Source of the DNA: Pollutimonas bauzanensis
GTDB lineage: Bacteria > Pseudomonadota > Gammaproteobacteria > Burkholderiales > Burkholderiaceae_B
Reading direction: 5' to 3'
Assembly: GCF_900129885.1 (NCBI RefSeq)
Contig: NZ_FQXE01000019.1
Location: 1-64,000 of the forward strand
DNA: 64,000 nt
The translations under genes were made by a program, and so were the position numbers. The notes below the pieces were generated by a model. The model was not told the origin of the DNA. It searched no databases and worked only from the letters and a program-made list of their open reading frames with translations. Of the stretch, positions 29,875 through 38,946 are shown piece by piece; position 1 is the first letter of the stretch; each line of letters opens with the position of its first letter.

Positions 29875-31854
29875 TCACCGCGCTTGCGAGAGCTGATCCA
29901 GGATGGCGGGATTTTCCAGGGTGGAGACGTCCTGGGTGACGGTCTCGCCCTTGGCCACCACGCGCAGCAGGCGCCGCATGATCTTGCCGGAGCGGGTCTT
30001 GGGCAGGTTCTCGCCAAAGCGTATGTCCTTGGGCTTGGCGATAGGGCCGATTTCCTTGGACACCCAGTCGCGCAGCTGCTTGGCGATCTGGTCGGCCTCG
30101 GCGCCTTCCGGCAAGGAGCGCTTGAGCACCACGAATGCCACCACCGCTTCGCCCGTGGTAGCGTCGGGGCGCCCCACCACGGCCGCTTCGGCCACCAGCT
30201 CATGCGCCACCAGGGCCGATTCCACCTCCATGGTGCCCAGGCGGTGCCCCGACACATTGAGCACATCGTCGATGCGCCCCATGATCCAGAAATAGCCGTC
30301 GGCATCGCGCTGCGCGCCATCGCCCGCCAGGTAGGCGCCTTTCAGCTCGGGCGGGAAATAACTTTTCTTGAAGCGTTCCGGATCGCCCCATATGGTGCGT
30401 ATCATGGCCGGCCAGGGCCGCTGCACGACCAGGAAGCCGCCCTTGCCGCTTTCCACGGGCTCGCCGGCCTCGTCGACGATCGCCGCCGCGATGCCCGGCA
30501 GGGGCAAGGTGCATGAACCTGGCTTGAGCGGCGTGACGCCGGGCAGCGGCGTGATCATGTGGGCGCCGGTTTCGGTTTGCCACCAGGTATCCAGCACCGG
30601 GCAGCGCTCGCGGCCCACATTGGTGTAGTACCACATCCAGGCCTCGGGATTGATGGGCTCGCCGACCGAACCGATGATGCGCAGGCTGCCCAGATCGTAT
30701 TCGCGCGGGTGATAATCGGGAGCGCTCTCGGCCGCCTTGGTCAGCGAACGGATCGCCGTCGGCGCGGTGTAGAACACCGTCACCTTGTGGCGCTGGATCA
30801 TTTCCCAGAAACGGCCCACGTTGGGGTAGGTCGGCACGCCTTCGAATACGACCTGTGTCAGGCCGGCCGCCAGCGGCCCGTAGGTGATGTAGGTATGCCC
30901 GGTCACCCAGCCCACGTCGGCGGTGCACCAGAACACGTCGCTATCCTTGGCGTCGAAGGTCCATTTCACGGTGAGCAAGGCCCACAGCAGAAAGCCGGCG
31001 GTGGCATGCTGCACGCCCTTGGGCTTGCCCGTGGACCCGGAGGTGTACAGGATGAACAGCGGATGCTCGGCGTTCAGGGGCACGGGCTCGCACACATCCG
31101 GCTGGCCGGCCGAGAGCTCGTCCATCCACAGGTCGCGCCCTTCCTGCCACTGGACCGCGCCGCCGGTGCGCTTGTACACGATGACGTGGGCCACGGCATC
31201 GCAACCCCCCATCGCCAGGGCTTCGTCCACCGCGCTTTTGAGCGGTATGCTCTTGCCGCCGCGCACCTGCTCGTCGGCGGTGATGACCAGTGTGGCGCCC
31301 ACGTCGACCGTGCGCTCATGCAGGCTTTTGGAAGAAAAACCGCCGAACACCACGGAATGGATGATGCCCAGGCGCGCGCAGGCCTGCATGGCGACCACCG
31401 CCTCGATGGACATGGGCATGTAGATGATGGCCCGCTCGCCGGTTCGATGGCCGAGCGACTTCAGGCCATTGGCGAATTGGCACACGCGCGCATGCAGCTG
31501 TTTATAGGTGACCGTGCTGACCTTGCCGTCGTCCGATTCGAAGATAAGCGCCGTTTTATTGGCAGTTGGCGTGTCCAGGTGCTTGTCCAGGCAGTTCGCC
31601 GAGACATTCATCTCCCCGTCGCCAAACCAACGATAGAACGGCGCTTCGGACTCGTCCAGGACTTGCTTGAAAGGGGTGGTCCAGGCAAGATTCTCGCGCG
31701 CCAGGCGGCCCCAGAATTCATCGGGCGACTGCTCGGCTTCCTGGCACAGCGCCCGGTATTCGTCCATGCCCGAGATCGCGGCGCCCTGGACCAGATTGGG
31801 AAAAGGCGGAAAGACACGGGTTTCAGTCAGTATCGACTCAATTCCACTAGACAT
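29875..31854 (-). CDS. acs: Acetyl-CoA synthetase
   Basis: AMP-forming acetate:CoA ligase, 659 residues, full length. Seen: the N-terminal ACS domain ([18 protein letters not shown]), [18 protein letters not shown] phosphate loop, [18 protein letters not shown], the adenylate-binding [18 protein letters not shown], and the C-terminal Lys624 in [10 protein letters not shown], the residue acetylated for control in this family. It scavenges acetate for the TCA and glyoxylate cycles. It is separate from neighbours: 114 bp upstream of it is the MFS gene's stop, and a terminator closes it. Confidence 0.97.
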   Translation of the reverse strand: MSSGIESILTETRVFPPFPNLVQGAAISGMDEYRALCQEAEQSPDEFWGRLARENLAWTTPFKQVLDESEAPFYRWFGDGEMNVSANCLDKHLDTPTANKTALIFESDDGKVSTVTYKQLHARVCQFANGLKSLGHRTGERAIIYMPMSIEAVVAMQACARLGIIHSVVFGGFSSKSLHERTVDVGATLVITADEQVRGGKSIPLKSAVDEALAMGGCDAVAHVIVYKRTGGAVQWQEGRDLWMDELSAGQPDVCEPVPLNAEHPLFILYTSGSTGKPKGVQHATAGFLLWALLTVKWTFDAKDSDVFWCTADVGWVTGHTYITYGPLAAGLTQVVFEGVPTYPNVGRFWEMIQRHKVTVFYTAPTAIRSLTKAAESAPDYHPREYDLGSLRIIGSVGEPINPEAWMWYYTNVGRERCPVLDTWWQTETGAHMITPLPGVTPLKPGSCTLPLPGIAAAIVDEAGEPVESGKGGFLVVQRPWPAMIRTIWGDPERFKKSYFPPELKGAYLAGDGAQRDADGYFWIMGRIDDVLNVSGHRLGTMEVESALVAHELVAEAAVVGRPDATTGEAVVAFVVLKRSLPEGAEADQIAKQLRDWVSKEIGPIAKPKDIRFGENLPKTRSGKIMRRLLRVVAKGETVTQDVSTLENPAILDQLSQAR

Positions 31855-31968
31855 GTTGCGGCTCCTTTTTTAGAAAGTGTGTTGTTCGAGTTATCTTCCA
31901 ACCGTACCCAACCAGCCTTACTGAATACTGACAAACTGACAAAGCAAGGCAGGGATTGTTCGTCCGGC

Positions 31969-33327
31969 TCACACCGGCATCATATCGCGCCGCGCCGCGC
32001 CGCGCGCTGCCGCCCCGCGGGCAAAATCCAGGCGCGTCAGCACGGCCAGGCCCGCCAGGAAAAACAGGCCCGTGAACAGCAGCGCCATGCGATGGTTCCC
32101 GCAGGTCAGCCAGGTGACCAGGCCGTAGCACAAGGGCCCCACCACGGCGGCAAGCTGGGTCGCGAAGGTCCATAGCGAATAGAACTCGGCCAGCCTTTCC
32201 GGCGGGGCCAGCGCGCCGACCATGGCGCGCCCGGCGCTCTGGCTGGTGCCCATGCAAAGGCCCGCCAAGGTCGCGGCCAGCCAGAATATCCACAGCTGCA
32301 CGGCCGCATAGGCCAGCAATATCATGATTATCCAGCCCACCAGGGTGATGGACAAGGCCAGCTTGTGGCCTATCCTGTCCTGGGCGTAGCCGAAAAGAAA
32401 GGCGCCGGCCGCCGCGGCGATGTTTACCGTGAACACCAGCATCATGGTCTGGGCCATGGTAAAGCCCATGGCCTCGGTGGCATACACGGCCGACAGAGTG
32501 ATGACCACGGCGATGCCGGCGTGGTAGCACGTCCCGCAAAGCAGCAGGAGCCTGAAATCGGCAAAATGCTCGCGGGTGTCGCGCCATGCCGCCAGCAGCC
32601 TGGCCAGCATGCCGACGGAGGGCGCGTGGCTGGGCGGCGTGCGTTCGCGCAGGAACAAAAAGGAAGGGATGGCGGCGACGGCGAAGACCAGCGCCGTCAG
32701 CACCATTACATAGGGCACATACTGGCTGGCGGGTTCCTGGCGGGCGCTGGCCCAGGAAACCAGCGCCAGCGACAAGCCCAATGTCAGCATGCCGCCAAAA
32801 TAACCGAAGCTCCAGCCCCATCCGGACACGCGGCCCAAGGCATGGGGGCGCGCGATTTCGGGCAGGAAGGCCGCCACGATGGACTCGCCCACGCAATAAC
32901 AATAGTTGGACAGCGCGATCACAAGCAGGCCCCAGGCAATGTCGCCCGGCCCCGTGAACGCCAGCAGCAATGTGGCGGCCACGCAGCCCACCGTGCTGGA
33001 AAACAGCAGCCTGCGCTTGCCGGCCCGGGCATCCGCGCGCGCGCCCAGGGTCGGCATGCTGAACATGACCATCAGGTAGGAAAACGACAAAGCCGCGGTG
33101 AACGCCAGCGTGCCCCATGGCTTGCCGGCGGCCACCACGCCCACGAAGTAGGCGCTGAACACCGTGGTCAACACCACAGTCGTATAGCCCGAATTCGCGA
33201 AGTCGTACATGGCCCAGGCCCAGACCTCGCGTTTGCCGACGCCGGGGTTCACCGCGTCGCGAAAGGCGAGCGTCAAGGCCGCGTCGCGGGCCGGGCCGCC
33301 GGCTTGCCTATCCGCGCCGCGGCTCAT
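31969..33327 (-). CDS. MFS transporter, UMF1/Atg22-like family
   Basis: 452-residue inner-membrane protein with about 12 hydrophobic segments. The start of helix 1, WAMYDFANSGYTTVVLTTVF, is the hallmark of the UMF1/Atg22 group; helix 4-5 contains SNYCYCVGESIVAAFLPEIA and GWGWSFGYFGGML. The substrate is unknown (amino-acid efflux in yeast Atg22). The ATG overlaps the GlcG-like gene's stop (ATGA), so the pair is translationally coupled. A longer frame of 596 residues upstream is a shadow of the glcG-like gene. Confidence 0.85.
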   Translation of the reverse strand: MSRGADRQAGGPARDAALTLAFRDAVNPGVGKREVWAWAMYDFANSGYTTVVLTTVFSAYFVGVVAAGKPWGTLAFTAALSFSYLMVMFSMPTLGARADARAGKRRLLFSSTVGCVAATLLLAFTGPGDIAWGLLVIALSNYCYCVGESIVAAFLPEIARPHALGRVSGWGWSFGYFGGMLTLGLSLALVSWASARQEPASQYVPYVMVLTALVFAVAAIPSFLFLRERTPPSHAPSVGMLARLLAAWRDTREHFADFRLLLLCGTCYHAGIAVVITLSAVYATEAMGFTMAQTMMLVFTVNIAAAAGAFLFGYAQDRIGHKLALSITLVGWIIMILLAYAAVQLWIFWLAATLAGLCMGTSQSAGRAMVGALAPPERLAEFYSLWTFATQLAAVVGPLCYGLVTWLTCGNHRMALLFTGLFFLAGLAVLTRLDFARGAAARGAARRDMMPV

Positions 33328-33731
33328 ATCTTCAGGGCGGCAATCCCGGCGCGGGCGATTTCGACGTCTTCGCTGGATTTGACCCCGGATACCCCCACCG
33401 CGCCGACGACCGCCGAGTCGACCACGATGGGCACGCCGCCTTCCAGCATGCCTTCCAGACCGGGCGCCGACAGAAACGAATAGCGGCCCTGATTGATGGA
33501 ATCTTCGTAAGTCTTGGACTCGCGCCGCCCCAAGGCCGCGGTGCGCGCCTTGGCCGGGGAAATCTGCGCGGAAATCGGCGCGGCGCCGTCCAGTCGCAGC
33601 AAACCCAATAAATGCCCGCCATCGTCGACCACCGATATGGTCACGGCCCATTTCTGCTGGATGGCGTGTGCCTGTGCTGCATCCAGAATGGCTTTTACGT
33701 CGGCGCTGCTCAATATGGGTTTGGTCATCAT
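33324..33731 (-). CDS. GlcG/HbpS family heme-binding-like protein
   Basis: 135-residue single-domain protein of the GlcG/HbpS fold. Seen: AHAIQQKWAVTISVVDDGGH, LLRLDGAAPISAQISPAKAR and PIVVDSAVVGAVGVSGVKSS, the conserved blocks. Members bind heme or sit in glycolate and propanediol operons; the role is generally unproven. GGAGGG lies nine bases before the ATG at 33731, and a second ATG follows directly. It is the first gene of a two-gene operon with the UMF1-type transporter. No signal peptide is visible, so it is probably cytoplasmic. Confidence 0.82.
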   Translation of the reverse strand: MMTKPILSSADVKAILDAAQAHAIQQKWAVTISVVDDGGHLLGLLRLDGAAPISAQISPAKARTAALGRRESKTYEDSINQGRYSFLSAPGLEGMLEGGVPIVVDSAVVGAVGVSGVKSSEDVEIARAGIAALKI

Positions 33732-34025
33732 AGGAAAATCCCTCCAAGGTCTGAAACAATACGCTACAACCAAAGCGGCTGCGCGTTCCAAGTCGCCCTA
33801 TAGACTAGCCCGGCGACGCCCTTGAGTAAAGTCAAAATAGAGGGAAATACTTCTTTACCTATTAGGGATGATTCGTTAAACTCGACCCCTTATTATTGTG
33901 AACAATGCGTAAAGCCTCGCCTTTTTAAGGTGTTTTATTGCACGATGTTATTGGTTTATGCCCTGTTTGGCATTAAATCGAAACTTCCGGGCAAGGGCTG
34001 ATGCCAGCGAAAACGAAAAACGACT

Positions 34026-34697
34026 ATGCCGCCACATCGACTATCCCGACTATTCCCATACATCAATTCCCAAAACTTCTGGCGTGGCGCCAAATGTTTT
34101 CTGCTTGTTACAACTGTGGCGCTCGCCGGCTGCGCCAGCAACGCCCAAAATCAGCAGGCCCAGTCCGAACCCAGCCGCCTGATACGCGACAATTACCTCT
34201 CTTATACGCAGTCCGACCCTCTTGGCGCGTACTTTTCCGCCAAAGAATACGAATACCCCACCAGCAAATACCCCAGCAGCAGCTCCCCCAAGACCACCAA
34301 GACCCTGGCGTCCACCGCGCTGAATTTCCTGGGCATCAAATACCGTTTCGGCGGGGAAGCTCCCAATACCGGATTCGACTGCAGCGGCCTGGTCAGCTAT
34401 GCCGCTGAAAAATCCCTGGGCCTGAAGCTGCCGCGCAGCGCGGCGGAAATGGCGCGCGAAGGCAAATCGGTAAAAAGCAGCGAACTGAAAAAAGGCGACC
34501 TGGTATTCTTCAATACCCGCGGCCACCGCAACTCGCATGTGGGAATCTACCTGGGCAATCACCAGTTCGTGCATGCGCCGCGTACCGGCGCGGTCGTGCG
34601 CATAGAAAGCATGGACCTCGCCTACTGGAAAAAGCGCTATAACGGCGCGCGCCGGCTGGCGGCCAACACCCCTGACACCCTCGCGACGGCGAACTGA
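34026..34697 (+). CDS. NlpC/P60 family lipoprotein, murein endopeptidase (Spr/MepS-like)
   Basis: 223-residue envelope protein. A signal segment ends in ALAGC with lipidated Cys36. After a Ser/Thr/Gln-rich linker, the NlpC/P60 cysteine-peptidase domain (about 92-212) carries Cys119 in FDCSGLV, His171 in NSHVGIYLG and His183 in FVHAP, the catalytic set. It should cut peptide cross-links or stems in peptidoglycan. The signal peptide n-region is long (about 20 residues) with no alternative Met. It has 294 AT-richer bases upstream, shared with the divergent glcG-like operon, and stands as a single gene. Confidence 0.88.
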   Translation: MPPHRLSRLFPYINSQNFWRGAKCFLLVTTVALAGCASNAQNQQAQSEPSRLIRDNYLSYTQSDPLGAYFSAKEYEYPTSKYPSSSSPKTTKTLASTALNFLGIKYRFGGEAPNTGFDCSGLVSYAAEKSLGLKLPRSAAEMAREGKSVKSSELKKGDLVFFNTRGHRNSHVGIYLGNHQFVHAPRTGAVVRIESMDLAYWKKRYNGARRLAANTPDTLATAN

Positions 34698-34772
34698 CGC
34701 GCGCCGTCCTGGCGCCGCGGGCTCTCAAGCCGGCGGCGCGCCCCGCGGCCGCGGCGCCGCTGCGATCCGAAC

Positions 34773-35171
34773 CTAATTGAGCCTTGCCCTGCCGCCGGCA
34801 TAACCGTCGGCGTCCTTCGCGATGAAGCGCACGGGCCGTTCATTGCCGCCCTTATCCACCGGGCAGGCTTCACAGTAGCCGCATTGGGTCAGGGCCTGCT
34901 TCATGCTGCATACCGACCGCCTGCAGGCCAGCACCCGTATGCCGGAGCGCTGGGCCGCCGCGCGGAACGTTTTCATGACATTGTGGCCGAGAAAATCGGT
35001 CAGCAATATGAGCAACTGCGTGCCGGAAGGCAATTGCAAGGTTTTCTTCTGATGCGATGGGTCGCGGCCACTGATATGCTGCTTGATGGCGATGTTGTGC
35101 CCTTTCAGCAGATCGGGGATATTGCCCAGACGGTCGGCCCCCACAACGACTGCGCTGACGAGTTCAGACAT
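34773..35171 (-). CDS. DUF2325 protein with Cys cluster, Fur-box controlled
   Basis: 132-residue protein of the DUF2325 family (SAVVVGADRLGNIPDLLKGH and LLILLTDFLGHNVMKTFR). The function of the family is not established. Five cysteines occur late: Cys83, Cys88 and the closely spaced Cys97-X2-Cys100-X2-Cys103, which could hold a metal or iron-sulfur cluster. A strong Fur-box match lies 36 bases upstream of the ATG, so expression should be iron-repressed. No TonB receptor or siderophore gene is adjacent. Family call is good; role is unknown. Confidence 0.78.
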   Translation of the reverse strand: MSELVSAVVVGADRLGNIPDLLKGHNIAIKQHISGRDPSHQKKTLQLPSGTQLLILLTDFLGHNVMKTFRAAAQRSGIRVLACRRSVCSMKQALTQCGYCEACPVDKGGNERPVRFIAKDADGYAGGRARLN

Positions 35172-35206
35172 GACGGCTCCAGATAATAAAAAGATGGTTT
35201 CGTAAC

Positions 35207-35225
35207 GATAATCATTCTTATTATC
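35207..35225 (-). promoter_or_regulatory. Fur box upstream of the DUF2325 gene
   Basis: gataatcattcttattatc matches the 19-bp Fur consensus GATAATGATAATCATTATC at 15 of 19 positions, with both outer six-base arms perfect. It lies 36 bp before the DUF2325 start codon and 40 bp after the end of the upstream LysR gene. Confidence 0.75.
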
Positions 35226-35264
35226 AATGTCAACAACTCTTGTGCATAATTTTGTAGCGGCCGA

Positions 35265-36215
35265 TCAGTCCGTCTTGGAGCTTTTCTCTATGGCTTCCAG
35301 CACCACGTCGCGCGTCAGGGCGGGCGAGAGCATTTCCAGCAGCACATAAACGTAGTCGCGCAGGAATATCCCCGACTTGACCGCCACGCGGGTCACATGG
35401 GTGCCGAACAGATGCCCGGCCGGCAGCCCCACCAGGCCCTTGTCGCGGCGCGGATCGAAGGCCATGCCGGCGATGATGCCTATCCCGAGCCCCACGTCGA
35501 CGTAAGTCTTGATGACGTCGGCGTCTATGGCTTCCAGGACGATGTCGGGGCGGATATCATTGGCGGCGAACACTTCGTCTATGGTGCCGCGGCCCGAGAA
35601 AGCGTGATCGTAGGTGACGATGGGATACTGGGCCAGCTGTTCCAGCGATATGGCCTTGGCCGCGCTGGACGTCAGCTCGGCCAGCGGGTGGTCGGGACGC
35701 ACCACGATGGTGTGTTCCCAGGAATAGACCGGCATGGCGGCGAGCCCCGGCGTATGGACCAGGGTTTCGGTGGCGATGGCCACGTCGGCCTGCTCGTGCA
35801 GCACCATGCGGGCAAGGTGGGGCGGGCTGCCTTCGGCCAGGGATACCCGCACCTTGGGAAAGCGCTCGCGGAAAGCCGGTATGACTTTGGGCAAAATATA
35901 GCGGGCCTGCGCGTGCGTGCAGGCGATGACCAGGCCGCCCTCGTCGCGCCGCGCGAATTCATCGCTGACTTTCTTCAAGTTGTCGACTTCGCGCATGATG
36001 CGGTCTATGACCTGTGCCACCACGTGGCCGGGCTTGGTCAGGCCTTTTATGCGTTTTCCGTGGCGTTCGAAGATCTTGAGGCCCAGTTCGTCCTCGAATT
36101 CGATAATGGCCTTGGACACGCCCGGCTGGGACGTATACAGTGTGCGGGCCGCTTCTGTCAGGTTGAAATTGCGCCGGATGGTTTCACGTACGAAGCGGAA
36201 TTGCTGAAGATTCAT
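35265..36215 (-). CDS. CysB-type LysR family transcriptional regulator
   Basis: 316-residue LysR protein. The N-terminal HTH has the CysB-family sequence MNLQQFRFVRETIRRNFNLT and TSQPGVSKAIIEFEDELG. The effector domain includes CTHAQARYILPKVIPAFRER and YDHAFSGRGTIDEVF, where the Thr and Ser positions fit sulfate or O-acetylserine-type ligands in CysB/Cbl. It probably controls sulfur assimilation; targets are not in the window. Its start codon follows directly on a terminator hairpin at 36216 that also covers the ribosome-binding site. Confidence 0.9.
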   Translation of the reverse strand: MNLQQFRFVRETIRRNFNLTEAARTLYTSQPGVSKAIIEFEDELGLKIFERHGKRIKGLTKPGHVVAQVIDRIMREVDNLKKVSDEFARRDEGGLVIACTHAQARYILPKVIPAFRERFPKVRVSLAEGSPPHLARMVLHEQADVAIATETLVHTPGLAAMPVYSWEHTIVVRPDHPLAELTSSAAKAISLEQLAQYPIVTYDHAFSGRGTIDEVFAANDIRPDIVLEAIDADVIKTYVDVGLGIGIIAGMAFDPRRDKGLVGLPAGHLFGTHVTRVAVKSGIFLRDYVYVLLEMLSPALTRDVVLEAIEKSSKTD

Positions 36216-36240
36216 AAAAATAGCCCTTTAGGAAGGGCTA
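36216..36240 (-). terminator. Terminator of mmsA that also overlaps the RBS of the LysR gene
   Basis: On the minus strand tagccctt (36240-36233) pairs with aagggcta (36228-36221) around CCTA and is followed by five T residues that end at the ATG (36215) of the next gene. The AAGGG in the 3' arm is the only ribosome-binding-site candidate for that gene, so pairing would hide it. Confidence 0.75.
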
Positions 36241-36286
36241 TTATATGTAATAAAGAAATAAAAATATATTCTTTATGGTTATAAGC

Positions 36287-37780
36287 TTACTTCATGGAGA
36301 TAGTGGTATTCACCCCTGAAGCGTGCGCCGTCCAGCGCGCCGTGACGGTCTTGGTCTGGGTCCAGAAGTTCACGGCCTGCTTGCCGTTGGGGCCCGAATC
36401 GCCCAGTTTGGACCCGCGCGAGCCGGTGAAGCTGAACCATGCGACAGGAACCGGAATAGGGATATTGATGCCTATCTGGCCCACATCGATATTATTCTGG
36501 AAGTAGCGCGCCGAGCCGCCATCCTGGGTGAACACGGCCACGCCGTTGCCATTGGGATTGCGGTTGATGAATTCCACCGCCTCTTCCAGGGTATCGACAC
36601 CCACCACGCTAAGCACCGGGCCGAACACTTCCTCCCGGTAGATGGTCATGTCGGCTTCCACCTTGTTGAAAATGGTCGGGCCCACGAAATTGCCTTTTTC
36701 GTATCCGGCTACCGTAAGGTTGCGGCCATCGAGCAGCAGTTCGGCGCCCTCGTCCACCCCTTGCTGGATCAGGCCTTCGACCCGCTTCTTGGCATTGGGC
36801 GATACCAGCGGCCCGAGATCGGCGTCGCGGTCCGAGCCTATGCTGACCTTGAGCTTCCTGGCGCGCTCGACGAAGTCGGGCAGCCAGTCGCGTGCCTCGC
36901 CCACCAGCACGGCCACCGAAGTCGCCATGCAGCGCTGGCCCGCCGCGCCGAAAGCGGCGCCCACCAGTTGATTCAAGGCCACTTCGCGATCGGCGTCGGG
37001 CAGGATCACGCAGTGGTTCTTGGCGCCCATCATGGCCTGGCAGCGCTTGCCCGCCCTGGATGCGCGATTGTAGATCTCGGTGCCGACATGGGTGGAGCCG
37101 ATGAAGGAAATCGCCTTGATGTCGGGATGATCGCACAAGCCGTTGGCGGTATCCGGCCCGCCGTGCACCACGTTGAGCACGCCGGGGGGCAGGCCGGCCT
37201 CGAGCGCCAGCTTGGCCAGCATCAGCGAGGAGCTGGGGTCCTGTTCGGAGGGCTTCAGGATGAATGTGTTGCCGACCGCCACGGCGATCGGAAACATGAA
37301 GCAAGGCAGCATGATGGGGAAATTGAACGCCGTAATGCCGGCGACCACGCCCAGGGGCTGTATCAAGGTATAGACGTCGATGCCGCTGGCGGCGTTCTCC
37401 GCATATTCGCCCAGTTGCAATGAAGCGATGGAGCAGGCGTGCTCGATGACTTCCAGGCCGCGCCCGACCTCGCCTTCGGCGTCGGGCAGGGTCTTGCCGT
37501 GCTCCAGCGAAATCGATTTCGCCAGGGCGGCGGTGTTGTCGCGCACCAGTTTCTGCAGATTCAGCATGACGCGCATGCGCGCGCCCTGGCTGGCATTGCG
37601 CCAGGTCTTGAAGGCCTCTTTGGAGTTGGCCACCGCCAAATCCAGTTCTTCCCTGGTTGCGAAAGGCACCTGCGCGACGACCTCCTGGGTGGCGGGATTG
37701 ACGACATCGCGCCATTCCGTGGTTTTGGACTGCACAAGCTCGCCACCGATCAGTAGTGGAATACGGGGAACTGCACTCAT
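36287..37780 (-). CDS. mmsA: CoA-acylating methylmalonate-semialdehyde dehydrogenase
   Basis: NAD-dependent aldehyde dehydrogenase of 497 residues converting methylmalonate (or malonate) semialdehyde to propionyl-CoA (or acetyl-CoA) in valine, inositol or beta-alanine breakdown. Seen: AGITAFNFPIMLPCFMFPIA, FIGSTHVGTEIY and the catalytic Cys284 in AAGQRCMATSVAV, which are specific to MmsA. The usual mmsB dehydrogenase partner is not adjacent. It is divergent from a LysR gene that probably controls it, and is followed by a terminator. Confidence 0.95.
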   Translation of the reverse strand: MSAVPRIPLLIGGELVQSKTTEWRDVVNPATQEVVAQVPFATREELDLAVANSKEAFKTWRNASQGARMRVMLNLQKLVRDNTAALAKSISLEHGKTLPDAEGEVGRGLEVIEHACSIASLQLGEYAENAASGIDVYTLIQPLGVVAGITAFNFPIMLPCFMFPIAVAVGNTFILKPSEQDPSSSLMLAKLALEAGLPPGVLNVVHGGPDTANGLCDHPDIKAISFIGSTHVGTEIYNRASRAGKRCQAMMGAKNHCVILPDADREVALNQLVGAAFGAAGQRCMATSVAVLVGEARDWLPDFVERARKLKVSIGSDRDADLGPLVSPNAKKRVEGLIQQGVDEGAELLLDGRNLTVAGYEKGNFVGPTIFNKVEADMTIYREEVFGPVLSVVGVDTLEEAVEFINRNPNGNGVAVFTQDGGSARYFQNNIDVGQIGINIPIPVPVAWFSFTGSRGSKLGDSGPNGKQAVNFWTQTKTVTARWTAHASGVNTTISMK

Positions 37781-37972
37781 TAAGGTCTCCTTGGGGCATT
37801 CATGATGCGGAATAAATCAACTTTTTATTTTATGCGCGGCTGGCATTTTCAGGAATGGCAGGCGCGGGGCCGGCGCAGCGCGCGCGGGCCATTGCAGCAG
37901 TGTAGTTGTGTAAAAAACTTATTTCCATCAAAATATTTGCACATTCAATGCTAATTAATGCACAAGGCTTTT

Positions 37973-38893
37973 ATGCTCGACTGGGACGGTATACGCTATT
38001 TTCTCGAAGTGGCGCGCACGCAGCGCGTCAGCGCCGCGGCGCTGCGCCTGGGCGTGCAGCACACCACGGTATCGCGGCGCATACAAGCGCTCGAGCACGA
38101 GCTTGCAACCATCCTGTTCAACAAGTCGAAGTCCACCGGCTTCACCCTGACCGAAGAAGGCATGCGCTTCTTCGCCTACGCCGAACAGATCGAAAGCACC
38201 CTGCTCTCGGCCCGTGAAGATGTCTCGGGCCAGTCGCAAACCCTGTCGGGCCATCTGCGGGTCGGCTCCACAGAGGGTTTCGGCAACTATGTGCTGGCGC
38301 CCCTGATGACCGATTTCCAGCGCCGCTTTCCCGCCATCACCCTGGACATCATGCCCGTTCCGCGCTTCATCAGCCTTTCCAAGCGCGAGGCCGATATCGC
38401 CATTTCGCTGGAACGCCCGCAGCGCGGCCCGTATTTATGCACCAAGCTGATCGATTATTCGCTCAAGCTGTATGGCACCGCCGGCTACCTGGCCGGCCAC
38501 CCTCCCATACGCGCCAAGGCGGATCTGGCCGACCATACCTTCATCGGCTACGTGGAAGAATTGCTGTTCAGCGACCGCCTGCGCTATCTCGAGGATATCG
38601 TCCTCACCGACCGCGTCATCTTCAAAAGCACCAGCGTGATTGCCCAATATCACGCCGCCCTGCAGGGCCGGTCGCTGGCCATCCTGCCCTGCTTCATGGC
38701 GGCCCAGGACCTGCGCCTGCAGCCGGTGCTGGAAGATGAAATCGCGCTGACGCGCAGCTTCTGGATGTATTGCCACGAAGACTTGCGCCAGTCCAGGCGC
38801 GTCATGGCGCTGTGGGACTTTCTTAAAAAGTCGGTGCAGCTGAATGCGCCCCTGCTGCGCGGCGAGGCATCCCGACTGCTGTATCTGGAGTGA
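37973..38893 (+). CDS. LysR family regulator, divergent from mmsA
   Basis: 306-residue LysR-type regulator: an HTH in the N-terminal 60 residues (DWDGIRYFLEVARTQRVSAA and VQHTTVSRRIQALEHEL) and an effector-binding domain. The ATG at 37973 has AAGG seven bases upstream; the ATG at 37958 is less well placed. Divergence from mmsA across 192 bp suggests it controls that gene and itself, as is common in the family. It is convergent with lptF (53 bp between stops). Confidence 0.88.
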   Translation: MLDWDGIRYFLEVARTQRVSAAALRLGVQHTTVSRRIQALEHELATILFNKSKSTGFTLTEEGMRFFAYAEQIESTLLSAREDVSGQSQTLSGHLRVGSTEGFGNYVLAPLMTDFQRRFPAITLDIMPVPRFISLSKREADIAISLERPQRGPYLCTKLIDYSLKLYGTAGYLAGHPPIRAKADLADHTFIGYVEELLFSDRLRYLEDIVLTDRVIFKSTSVIAQYHAALQGRSLAILPCFMAAQDLRLQPVLEDEIALTRSFWMYCHEDLRQSRRVMALWDFLKKSVQLNAPLLRGEASRLLYLE

Positions 38894-38946
38894 ACCCACG
38901 GGGCGCGCGGGGCCCTGCGCAATACAGCATTGGATGCTGCGCGCGC

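Noticed and set aside
31969-33759. 596-codon version of the UMF1-type transporter
   Set aside because: The extra N-terminus is the GlcG-like gene in another frame; the ATG at 33327 overlaps its stop.
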